A DNA stretch of 8,722 nucleotides from Chloroflexota bacterium (GCA_021789355.1 JAJYJR010000230.1:1-8722), one strand, 5' to 3'. Shown: positions 1 to 7,025, numbered from the stretch's first letter. Numbers and translations: made by a program. Notes: generated by a model from the sequence alone, not told the origin.

Positions 1-6
1 CGGTGC

Positions 7-921
<915 letters not shown>

Positions 922-934
922 GGCTGGCTCCTTC

Positions 935-1879
935 TCAGATCACGAAGTCCGAGGGCTCGAACGCCTCGGCGACGCTGCGGACCCGGACCTGACTGGTGTG
1001 GTAGACGAGGGAATAGGGCGGGACGCTGTTGGTGAGCCAGACGTTGCCGCCCAGCACGCTGTCGTGGCCGACGACGGTCTCGCCGCCGAGCACGGTGGCG
1101 TTGGCATAGATCACCACCCGATCTTCGATCGTAGGGTGGCGTTTCGTGCCGGCGGCGCCCTTCGTCACGCTGAGCGCGCCGAGCGTGACGCCCTGGTAGA
1201 GCTTGACCTCGTCGCCGATCGCGGCCGTCTCTCCGATGACGAGGCCCGTGCCATGGTCGATGCAGCAGGAGCGCCCGATGATCGCCCCCGGATGGATGTC
1301 GATGCCCGTGCGCGCATGGGCGATCTCGGCGAGGAGCCGTGGCACGAGCGGGATGCCAAGCTCGTGGAAAGCGTGGGCGACGCGATGGAAGGCGAGGGCC
1401 GCGAAGCCCGGGTAGGCCAGCACGACCTCCGACACGCTGCGCGCGGCGGGGTCTCCGGCCTCGATGGCGGCGGCGTCGAGCTCGAGCCGATGGTGGATCT
1501 CCGGCAGCTCGGCGATGAACTGCTCGCAGAGGCCGGCGGCCGGCTGCGGCAGCTCGTCCTCGAGCGGACGGAGCGCCTCGCCGAGCTCCTGGCAGAGCCC
1601 GTCGATCTCGGCGCGAACCTGGGCCGTGGACCGGGGCATGCGGCGGCCGTCGGGGAAGAGCAGCCCTACCACCCGGTCCCCGAGCGCCGCCACGAGCTCA
1701 CGGTCGGGGAGCCTGCCGAAGCTCGCGGCCTCCGCGGCGGCGATCCGCCCCGCGAGAGCGGAGAGCGGCTGCGGTACCGGTCCGCGGGGGTCGTTGTCGC
1801 GTGGAACGGCCGGAGGTGCCAGGGCAGCGGGGCGAAACGGATCGCTCGACCCTGGATCGGCCAGGTGAGGTGAGCGCAT
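935..1879 (-). CDS. cysE: Serine O-acetyltransferase
   Basis: This 314-residue protein acetylates L-serine with acetyl-CoA to give O-acetylserine, the committed step of cysteine synthesis. Residues about 40-185 form the alpha-helical N-terminal part typical of serine acetyltransferases ([22 protein letters not shown]). Residues about 190-300 are the left-handed beta-helix of hexapeptide repeats. Catalytic-region motifs are GIDIHPGA (192-199, with D194 and H196), IDHGTG (207-212, H209), QGVTLG (229-234) and KRHPTIED (246-253). The first 40 residues are Pro/Ala-rich and probably disordered, so the protein is longer than the roughly 270-residue enterobacterial CysE. The ATG at 1879 is supported by GGAGG (1888-1892 on the complement) eight bases upstream. 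A later Met81 has no comparable support. The usual CysK-binding C-terminal tail ending in Ile is present (DFVI), consistent with a cysteine synthase complex. It is the first gene of the cysE-cysK operon, and its leader is unusually structured. Confidence 0.95.
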   Translation of the reverse strand: MRSPHLADPGSSDPFRPAALAPPAVPRDNDPRGPVPQPLSALAGRIAAAEAASFGRLPDRELVAALGDRVVGLLFPDGRRMPRSTAQVRAEIDGLCQELGEALRPLEDELPQPAAGLCEQFIAELPEIHHRLELDAAAIEAGDPAARSVSEVVLAYPGFAALAFHRVAHAFHELGIPLVPRLLAEIAHARTGIDIHPGAIIGRSCCIDHGTGLVIGETAAIGDEVKLYQGVTLGALSVTKGAAGTKRHPTIEDRVVIYANATVLGGETVVGHDSVLGGNVWLTNSVPPYSLVYHTSQVRVRSVAEAFEPSDFVI

Positions 1880-1887
1880 GGGAGGAA

Positions 1888-1963
1888 CCTCCAGAGGGCG
1901 TGCGGCATGGGCGCGGACGGCGCGGCCGACGGGTGCGGCGCTCGCCCGACGCCTATCTGGAGG
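1888..1963 (-). promoter_or_regulatory. cysE Shine-Dalgarno with upstream perfect anti-SD
   Basis: In cysE mRNA the ribosome site UCUGGAGG (1895 down to 1888) has a perfect 8-nt complement CCUCCAGA (1963 down to 1956), leaving a 60-nt loop. A competing local fold is also possible, because GGAGG is followed at once by UUCCUCC, which can form a 4-bp hairpin over the same bases. Sequestration of the ribosome site would allow translational control of cysE, for example by a ligand, protein or upstream pairing switch. The pairing is seen directly; regulation is inference. I find no T-box or SAM-box consensus here. Confidence 0.45.
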
Positions 1964-1965
1964 GA

Positions 1966-2119
1966 CCGGGCTCCCGTGCGATCAACGGGGGAGCCGGAAG
2001 GGGTCCTCGGTGAGGCTCAGGGGCGGTCCTGAGCCCTCACGCGCGTTCCTCCTGGCGGCGAGCGCGCCGCCAGAGACAGGAGCATGAGAGCCACCAGGGC
2101 ACCATGGGGCAACCATGGT
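1966..2119 (-). other. Cluster of four hairpins in the cysE leader region
   Basis: Four consecutive inverted repeats fill the non-coding region upstream of cysE. The first is 1966-1977 with 1985-1997 (about 11 bp with small bulges). The second is 2010-2021 with 2028-2040 (12 bp, one bulged base, 6-nt loop). The third is 2052-2060 with 2065-2073 (9 bp perfect, 4-nt loop). The fourth is 2101-2107 with 2113-2119 (7 bp, 5-nt loop). None is followed by a T-run on either strand, so they are not classical intrinsic terminators. They may form a folded 5' leader for cysE or be a repeat element. The stems are seen; a function is not established. Confidence 0.5.
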
Positions 2120-2141
2120 CTCTCGAGCCCCGTCGACCATA

Positions 2142-2202
2142 GGGACCGAAGGCCCGCAGTGGCGGGACTTTCGGCCGAGACTCTGGTCGCCGACCGTAAC
2201 AT
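2142..2202 (+). promoter_or_regulatory. Tandem DosR/DevR-like boxes with a -10 element
   Basis: Two near-palindromic sites resemble the DosR/DevR dormancy box (GGGAC....GNCCC type). They are GGGACCGAAGGCCC at 2142-2155 and GGGACTTTCGGCC at 2164-2176, with starts 22 bp apart, about two helical turns. A TAACAT hexamer at 2197-2202 fits a -10 box, and the second site overlaps where its -35 would be (about 2174-2179). This is the geometry of DosR-activated promoters. Transcription would run rightward from about 2209. No intact gene starts there now; the next recognisable coding sequence is the decayed ATPase from 2338. Part of the two boxes can also pair as a hairpin (2146-2174). Box identity is by motif resemblance only. 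Confidence 0.4.
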
Positions 2203-2337
2203 CGGCCCGCTGCCGACGTACCCGTTTGCCGGGAGAGGACCGCAACCGCTCCGCCATTTCGATCCCTCAGCGATGACGCTCTGTTACCGGTCTCAGTCGG
2301 GTTTCGCCGCGGGCGCCCGCCCCGCCTGGCAGTAGGG

Positions 2338-3240
2338 GGCTGGAACGAGGCACTCGGCGTGGTCGTCGACGCGGCGCAGCGGCGGCGGGTGGGACTGGTG
2401 CTCGACGAGTTCCCCTACCTGGTCGACGCGGAGCCGGCCCTCCCGTCGATCCTGCAGCGCTGGTGGGACCGCACCGGGTCGCGGCGCGACCTGGTGGTTG
2501 TGCTGTCGGGTTCGGAGCGGGCCATGATGCGGCGCCCGACCTCGGCCGATGGCGCGCTGTATGGCCGGCCGACCCGGTCGATCTGGTTGCGCCCGTTCGA
2601 CTACTTCCACGCGGGCGCCCTGATCCGCCGCTGGAGGCCGAAGGATCGGATCCGGGCCTACGCGATCGCGGGCGGGATCCCCGACCTGCTCGAGGAGTTT
2701 CGGACCGACCAGCCGCTCAGCAACGAGCTGTTGCGCCTGGCGTATTCGCCGGATGGGCGGCTCTTTCGCGAGGCCCCCGACCTGCTGCGGTCGGAGTTCA
2801 CCGAGCCGAAGACCTACGAGTCGGTGCTGCGCGCGATCGCCCGGGGCGAGCACCAGCCCTCGCGCATCGCCGCGCTCGCCGGGATGAAGAGCGCCTCGAC
2901 CCTGACGCCCTGCCTTGAGCGGCTGATCCGGCTCGAACTGGTGGAGCGCCGCACGCTGCCGTCGGAGACGGCCGACCCCCGGCCACGGATCAGTCGCTAC
3001 GTGCTGGCCGATCCGTACCTGCGCTTCTACTTCGCGCTCGTCGACCCCTGGCGCAGCGCGATCCTGCTGGGGCAGCTGGCGAGCTGCCGCCGCTCGAAGC
3101 GGTGGGCCAGCACTGGATCGCCGCCGGCGACGTCGACATGGTCGGTACGAGCAGCGGACGCGTGCTCGTGGCCGGCTCGGCGAAGTGGACGCGGGCGGTC
3201 GTCAAGCCCGGCGATCTCGCCGGGCTGCGGCGCGACCGGG
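2338..3240 (+). pseudogene. Decayed DUF234-type ATPase/nuclease
   Basis: This is a remnant of the archaeal-type ATPase family whose members carry an AAA-like domain, a winged helix and a C-terminal DUF234 (PD-(D/E)XK-like) domain. The readable frame starts around 2338; numbering from the GTG at 2359 gives Walker B LVLDEF (13-18), a sensor-like VVVLSGSERAMM (47-58), LYGRPT (68-73), GGIPDLL (105-111), a winged helix about 152-200, and RYVLADPYLRFYF (213-225). The Walker A region expected before it is absent. After WRSAILLG (about 3075) the family match leaves this frame and resumes in frame 3 with AGELPPLEAVGQHW and VLVAGSAKWTRAVVKPGDL, ending near 3235. Compared with intact relatives, a few tens of residues are missing at that junction. 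So the gene has a 5' truncation, an internal deletion with frameshift, and an altered end. An expressed truncated product is unlikely but not excluded. Confidence 0.8.
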
Positions 3241-3262
3241 CGGGAGGCCTGATCGATGGCAC

Positions 3263-3333
3263 CTGCGTCCGGACGCAGTCTCTTGCGGTGACTTCCGCGG
3301 CGGACCGCCCGCAGGACACGAAAGTGCGGGTGG
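3263..3333. other. Palindrome and hairpin between dead ATPase and J-protein gene
   Basis: Positions 3263-3278 form a perfect 16-bp palindrome, CTGCGTCCGGACGCAG, with no spacer. Just downstream, 3305-3313 pairs with 3325-3333 (9 bp with one G-T pair, 11-nt loop). No T-run follows either. The palindrome could be an operator, or the pair could terminate transcription from the left; neither role can be decided from sequence alone. No gene is seen between 3241 and 3388. Confidence 0.35.
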
Positions 3334-3374
3334 CGGCGGTACCTTCTGGCGCTTCCGGCGCCGCCGTCCACCGG

Positions 3375-3380
3375 TACGCT
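3375..3380 (+). promoter_or_regulatory. Candidate -10 box for a leaderless J-protein mRNA
   Basis: The hexamer TACGCT (TANNNT type) ends 8 nt before the ATG at 3389, and no Shine-Dalgarno lies in between. That spacing places the transcription start at or next to the start codon, giving a leaderless mRNA. No good -35 is visible. The same arrangement recurs before the gene at 7558, which supports it. Confidence 0.4.
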
Positions 3381-3388
3381 CGGACACG

Positions 3389-3880
3389 ATGTTCGGGAGC
3401 ACCGACCACTACGCTATTCTCCAGGTCGATCCGCGGGCGGAGACCGAGGTGATCCAGGCGGCGTATCGCACGCTGGCCCGCAAGTACCACCCCGACGTCA
3501 CGGGCGGCTCGGACGACCAGATGACCGCGCTCAACAACGCCTGGACCGTGCTCCGAGACCCCGAGGCACGGGCCGAGTACGACCGCGCGCGTCACATCGC
3601 CCAGGCCCCTCCGGCCACCCCTCCGCGCCCGGTCGATCCGTGGGAGATCCGGCCCGTCGCGCCGTCGGGCACCCCGTCCGGCAGCGTGCTCGATTTCGGC
3701 CGGTACGCCGGCTGGTCGCTGGGGCAGATCGCCCGGCAGGACCCGGACTTCCTGGAATGGTTTGCCCGGACGCCCATCGGTCGCCGGTATCGCGGGGAGA
3801 TCGAGGCGCTGCTGTCCTCACCGGCCCGGACCGCGACCGCGCTGGCCGACGAGCGACGGCGGGGCCGCTTCCGCCGCTGA
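3389..3880 (+). CDS. J-domain protein with C-terminal DUF3820-like motif
   Basis: This is a 163-residue protein. Residues 6-67 are a J domain (DHYAILQVDP, AYRTLARKYHPD with the HPD triad at 34-36, ALNNAWTVLRDPEARAEYD), which stimulates the ATPase of a DnaK-type Hsp70. A Pro-rich linker (about 70-98) leads to residues 99-142, where VLDFGRYAGWSLGQIARQDP and FLEWF resemble the FGKYKGK.L.EIA..DP.YL.W motif of DUF3820-type modules, also found at the C-terminus of some exonucleases. The Gly/Phe region, zinc finger and substrate-binding domains of true DnaJ are absent, so it is a specialised co-chaperone, not DnaJ. The frame is open upstream to 3185, but the ATG at 3389 fits the J-domain start. It has no obvious operon partner; the next gene begins 133 nt later with its own ribosome site. 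The J domain is certain, the C-terminal assignment moderate. Confidence 0.88.
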   Translation: MFGSTDHYAILQVDPRAETEVIQAAYRTLARKYHPDVTGGSDDQMTALNNAWTVLRDPEARAEYDRARHIAQAPPATPPRPVDPWEIRPVAPSGTPSGSVLDFGRYAGWSLGQIARQDPDFLEWFARTPIGRRYRGEIEALLSSPARTATALADERRRGRFRR

Positions 3881-3916
3881 CGCGCGTGCTGCGGCGCCCG
3901 GCACGGGGCGGCTCGG

Positions 3917-3933
3917 CCACGCGTCCACGCGTG
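3917..3933 (+). repeat. Tandem CCACGCGT octamer, possible operator
   Basis: The 8-mer CCACGCGT occurs twice in direct succession (3917-3924 and 3925-3932). Because ACGCGT is itself palindromic, the stretch 3918-3933 also reads as an inverted repeat, CACGCGT-CC-ACGCGTG. It lies about 50 bp upstream of the candidate -10 box of the racemase operon, a reasonable place for an activator or repressor site. The sequence is seen; the role is inferred. Confidence 0.35.
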
Positions 3934-3981
3934 CGCCGGTGGGCAAGCTCCTGCCAGGCGCGCGAGACGGACCGGTGGCGG

Positions 3982-4005
3982 TAGGATGGGTCCCCCTCGA
4001 AGGAG
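3982..4005 (+). promoter_or_regulatory. -10 box and Shine-Dalgarno of the racemase operon
   Basis: TAGGAT at 3982-3987 fits a TANNNT -10 box; no convincing -35 is seen. GAAGGAG at 3999-4005 is a strong Shine-Dalgarno placed eight bases before the GTG at 4014. This ribosome site decides the start within a frame that is open from 3762. Confidence 0.5.
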
Positions 4006-4013
4006 CTCGTGCG

Positions 4014-5138
4014 GTGCGATTCGCGAACGGCATCGTGGCCGTCGACGCCCATGCGGCAGGCGAACCCGGTCGGGTGATCGTCGGCGGCGTGCTCGACGTG
4101 CCCGGCGCCACCATGTTCGACAAGATGCGCAACTTCGCGGCGCACCATGACGACGTGCGCCTGCGCATGCTGCGCGAGCCGCGCGGCTACCCGGCCGCGA
4201 ACTGCAACCTGGTCCTGCCGCCCACCGACCCGGCCGCCGCCGCGGGCTACATCATCATGGAGCAGGTCGAGTACCCGCCCATGTCGGGCACCAACACGAT
4301 CTGCGTCGCCACCGTGCTGATCGAGATGGGGATGGTGCCGGTACGCGAGCCGGTGACGGAGTTCCTGCTGGAGTCGCCGGCCGGGCTGGTCGGCATCCGG
4401 GCGGACGTGGTGGACGGCAAGGCCCGGCGCGTGACGTTCGAGAACGTGCCCTCGTTCGTGTTCGCGCTCGACGCGGACATCGAGGTCCCCGGGCTCGGCA
4501 CCGTGAAGGTGGACGTGGCGTACGGGGGCATGATCTACGCGATCGCGGACGCGGGCGCCCTCGGTCTCCGCCTGGCACCGGACGAGGCGCGCGACCTGGT
4601 CCGGGTGGGCGAGATGATCAAGGCCGCCACCCGAGAGCAGGTCCCCTGCACGCACCCGGACAACCCCGGGATCGCGGGGCCCACCATCGCGCTGCTCTCC
4701 GGACCGGCCAGCGGCCCGCACGCGGACCTGCGGAACACGGTGGTGGTGTCGACCGGCGAGCTCGACTGGAACCGGCCGGCGACGTGGACGGGCGCGCTGG
4801 ACCGCTCTCCCTGCGGGACCGGCACCTGCGCGAAGATGGCCACACTGCACGCTCGCGGCCGGCTGGGCCTGGGCCGGGACTTCCGCCACGAGGGGATCCT
4901 GGGGACCGTCTTCACCGGCCGGCTGATCCGGGAGACCACGGTGGGCGGCCGGCCGGCCGTGGTCCCGACCATCGGGGGCACGGCCTGGATCACCGGCTTC
5001 GCCACCTACGTCCTGGATCCCGAGGACCCGTTCCCGGAGGGCTTCACGGTGGGCGACATCTGGGGCGCCGGGACCGCGGGTCGGCTGCCGGACCAGCCGC
5101 GCGGACCGGGTCGGGACGCCGGGACGGCCGGAGCCTGA
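4014..5138 (+). CDS. Proline racemase-superfamily enzyme (hydroxyproline epimerase/dehydratase-like)
   Basis: This is a 374-residue member of the proline racemase family (racemases, 4-hydroxyproline 2-epimerases and trans-3-hydroxyproline dehydratases), enzymes that use two facing residues as acid and base at C-alpha. Family blocks include IVAVDAHAAGEPGRVIVGG (8-25), GATMFDKM (31-38), YPPMSGTNTICVAT (87-100), VKVDVAYGGM (164-173), HPDNPGIAGPT (214-224) and DRSPCGTGT (263-271). The first catalytic position is S91 in MSGTN and the second is C267 in SPCGTGT. That Ser/Cys pair differs from Cys/Cys of proline racemase and Cys/Thr of 3-hydroxyproline dehydratase; Ser/Cys members have been described with hydroxyproline epimerase activity. 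GTG 4014 is chosen from the AAGGAG at 4000-4005 and the family start. The last 20 residues are a low-complexity Gly/Arg tail. A reductase gene follows after 6 nt, suggesting a shared pathway. Family certain, substrate open. Confidence 0.9.
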   Translation: MRFANGIVAVDAHAAGEPGRVIVGGVLDVPGATMFDKMRNFAAHHDDVRLRMLREPRGYPAANCNLVLPPTDPAAAAGYIIMEQVEYPPMSGTNTICVATVLIEMGMVPVREPVTEFLLESPAGLVGIRADVVDGKARRVTFENVPSFVFALDADIEVPGLGTVKVDVAYGGMIYAIADAGALGLRLAPDEARDLVRVGEMIKAATREQVPCTHPDNPGIAGPTIALLSGPASGPHADLRNTVVVSTGELDWNRPATWTGALDRSPCGTGTCAKMATLHARGRLGLGRDFRHEGILGTVFTGRLIRETTVGGRPAVVPTIGGTAWITGFATYVLDPEDPFPEGFTVGDIWGAGTAGRLPDQPRGPGRDAGTAGA

Positions 5139-5144
5139 CGCGCC

Positions 5145-6131
5145 GTGCTGGTCATCCCGGCCCAGCGGCTCCGCGAGCTCGTCCCGGTTCGCACGGCCAT
5201 CGACGCGGTGCGCGAGGGATTCATCGCCGGTTCCTCGGGCGACATCGAGCAGCTGGAGCGGCTGGCCCTGGAGGATGGACGCGCCCTGGCGATGCTCGCC
5301 GCGGACCGCCGTGGCGTCGGCACGGTCCTGAAGGCGGTCACGGTCCGGCGCGGGAACGCCGAGCGCGGCCTGCCGGTGGTGCAGGCGGTGGTGGTCTGGT
5401 TCGACGGGGAGACAGGGACGCCCGAGGCGCTGATCGACGGCACCACGCTTACGGCGCTCCGCACTGGCGCGGCGTCGGGGGTAGCCACCGACCTGCTCGC
5501 CTCGCCCGACGCCGGGGTGCTGGCGATGATCGGCGCCGGTGGGCAAGCGCCCGACCAGGTCCGGGCGGTGTGCGCGGTCCGGCCCATCCGCGAGGTGCGT
5601 GTCGCCTCGAGGAACCCCGCCCACGCCGCCGCCCTGGTCGCGCGGCTGGCCGGGGAGCTGGAACGCGTGCGTGTCATCGCCACGAGCGTGGCCGGCGCGA
5701 TCGACGGCGCGGACGTGGTGTGCACCGCGACCACCGCCACGGAGCCGCTCTTCGCGGCCCGGGACCTCGCGCCGACCGTGCACGTCAACGCGGTCGGAGC
5801 CTACACCGAGACGATGTGCGAGCTCCCGGCCGAGCTGCTCGCCGGAGCCTCCGTGATCGCCGTCGACCGGGTCGAGGCGGCAATGGCCGAGGCGGGCGAC
5901 CTGATCCAGGCGATCGGCCGGGGCCTCCTGCGACCCGACCGGCTGGTCGAGATCGGCACGCTCCTGGCGAGACCGACCGCGCCGCCGGGTGGGCGCACCG
6001 TCTTCAAGTCGGTGGGCGTGGCGGCCCAGGACTGGGCCCTGGCCCGGATCGCGATCAAGCGCGCCGGGGCACAGGCGACCGGCTTCCGATCAGGACAGCA
6101 GGGCGATCAGCTCGCCGGCCAGCCCGAGTGA
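5145..6131 (+). CDS. Ornithine cyclodeaminase/mu-crystallin-family reductase (probable pyrroline-2-carboxylate reductase)
   Basis: This 328-residue NAD(P)-dependent enzyme belongs to the OCD/mu-crystallin family, which includes ornithine cyclodeaminase, alanine dehydrogenase and delta1-pyrroline-2-carboxylate reductase. Visible blocks are K63 in VLKAVTV, GTPEALIDGTTLTALRTGAA (91-110), the dinucleotide loop IGAGGQA (129-135), DVVCTATTATEP (190-201), NAVGAYTETMCELP (215-228) and FKSVGVAAQDWALA (287-300). Where true ornithine cyclodeaminases have the catalytic Asp in a GAD.PG..EL motif, this protein has Y220, which argues for a ketimine reductase. Beside a proline racemase-superfamily gene 6 nt upstream, reduction of pyrroline-2-carboxylate to L-proline is the best guess. 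The start is GTG at 5145, with GGAG (5130-5133) inside the end of the upstream gene. The last 14 codons overlap, tail to tail, the oxidoreductase gene on the other strand, and the final residues look unconserved. Confidence 0.88.
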   Translation: MLVIPAQRLRELVPVRTAIDAVREGFIAGSSGDIEQLERLALEDGRALAMLAADRRGVGTVLKAVTVRRGNAERGLPVVQAVVVWFDGETGTPEALIDGTTLTALRTGAASGVATDLLASPDAGVLAMIGAGGQAPDQVRAVCAVRPIREVRVASRNPAHAAALVARLAGELERVRVIATSVAGAIDGADVVCTATTATEPLFAARDLAPTVHVNAVGAYTETMCELPAELLAGASVIAVDRVEAAMAEAGDLIQAIGRGLLRPDRLVEIGTLLARPTAPPGGRTVFKSVGVAAQDWALARIAIKRAGAQATGFRSGQQGDQLAGQPE

Positions 6132-7025
6132 CTCGGGCGTCATCAGCGTCGGGTTCCGGAAGATGAAGCCCATGAAGCCGGCGTCCATGTAGGGCCGCAG
6201 GCCGTCGGCCGCCTGCGCGGGGGTCACGGCCGCCGAGGCCGCCCGGCGGGCCGGGGCCAGGCGATCCAGCGTGGCCTGCGCCTCCCGTTCGTGGTTGACC
6301 AGCACGAACGGCGCCATGACCGTGCGGAGGATCGTGGAGGGATCGCGGCCCTCCGCCTCGCAGTGCCGGTCGAGCACCTCGGCCTTGTGGCGGAGCTCGT
6401 CGAGCGTACCGAACCAGTTCGTCATGTCGGCGTACCGGGCGGCCAGGCGCAGCGTCCTCCGCTCGCCGCCCCCACCGACCAGGATCTTCGGGCCGCCGGC
6501 CTGGATCGGGCGCGGGCTGTTCAGCGCCTCCTCGATCCGATAGTGCCGGCCCTCGAAGCTCGGTCGCTCCTGGGTGAACATCAGCCGGCAGATCGCCAGC
6601 GCCTCATCGAGGCGATCCATCCGCTCGCGGATCGGCGGCAGCTCGAAGCCGTACCCGCGGTGCTCGGATTCGTTCCAACCTGCGCCGATCCCGAGCACCG
6701 CCCTCCCGCCCGAGACGATGTCGAGCGTGGTCACCGTCTTGGCCAGCAGCGCGGGGTTGCGGTACGTCACGCCGGTCACCATCGTGCCGAGCCGCACCCG
6801 GTGGGTGCGTGCGGCGATGGCGCCGAGCGTCGTGTACGCCTCGAGCATCGGCTCTTCCTCGGCCCCGACGTTCTCTATCTGATAGAAGTGATCCATCACG
6901 GTGACCATGTCGAACCCTGCCGACTCGGCCGCCTGCACGAGCTCGACCAGCCGGTCAAACAGCCGCCCCCCCGGGACGTCGGGGTACGTGAAGCTGGGCA
7001 TGTGGTAGCCGAAGAAAGGACGCAT
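6090..7025 (-). CDS. LLM-class (probably F420-dependent) oxidoreductase
   Basis: This is a 311-residue luciferase-like monooxygenase-fold (TIM barrel) enzyme, of the group usually annotated as F420-dependent oxidoreductases in Actinobacteriota and Chloroflexota. Typical segments are a first strand FFGYHMPSF (4-12), AAESAGFDMVTVMDHFYQIE (32-51), LEAYTTLGAIAART (61-74), VRLGTMVTGVTYRNPALLAK (77-96), LDIVSGGRAVLGIGAGWNES.H.GYG (101-126), RPIQAGGPKILVGGGGERRT (172-191) and the closing MDAGFMGFIF region. The substrate cannot be told from sequence, and FMN use is not excluded. ATG 7025 is preferred because the protein begins MRPFFGYHMPSF as in the family, with AGGAGG (7036-7041 on the complement) 10 nt upstream. 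An in-frame ATG at 7079 overlaps the stop of the small upstream ORF (TGATG) and would add 18 residues. The gene converges on the reductase gene and overlaps its end by 42 bp. Confidence 0.9.
   Translation of the reverse strand: MRPFFGYHMPSFTYPDVPGGRLFDRLVELVQAAESAGFDMVTVMDHFYQIENVGAEEEPMLEAYTTLGAIAARTHRVRLGTMVTGVTYRNPALLAKTVTTLDIVSGGRAVLGIGAGWNESEHRGYGFELPPIRERMDRLDEALAICRLMFTQERPSFEGRHYRIEEALNSPRPIQAGGPKILVGGGGERRTLRLAARYADMTNWFGTLDELRHKAEVLDRHCEAEGRDPSTILRTVMAPFVLVNHEREAQATLDRLAPARRAASAAVTPAQAADGLRPYMDAGFMGFIFRNPTLMTPESLGLAGELIALLS
6122..6138. terminator. GC hairpin at the convergent gene ends
   Basis: GCCCGAG (6122-6128) and CTCGGGC (6132-6138) form a perfect 7-bp stem whose 3-nt loop is exactly the TGA stop codon of the reductase gene. 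It lies in the 42-bp overlap region of two convergent genes and could slow or terminate transcription in both directions. No T-run follows on either strand, so termination is uncertain. Confidence 0.35.

Noticed and set aside
1880..2200. T-box, SAM or cobalamin riboswitch for cysE
   Set aside because: No T-box AGGGUGGNACCGCG sequence or SAM-box pattern was found. A single GCCACTG string on the minus strand lacks the rest of the cobalamin consensus and is part of the DosR-like boxes.
1982..2257. 91- and 61-codon minus-strand ORFs upstream of cysE
   Set aside because: No recognisable family, no ribosome site, and they run through the hairpin cluster. No Cys-rich leader peptide was found either.
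2175..2337. tRNA or other RNA gene
   Set aside because: I found no cloverleaf, anticodon arm or T-loop consensus in this stretch.
3531..5783. 750-codon minus-strand open frame
   Set aside because: It is antisense to the J-protein, racemase and reductase genes; the translation is Arg/Gly/His-rich with no family pattern, as expected for high-GC shadow frames.
4784..6166. 460-codon plus-strand open frame
   Set aside because: It is an out-of-frame shadow of the racemase and reductase genes, low-complexity Gly/Arg/Pro.
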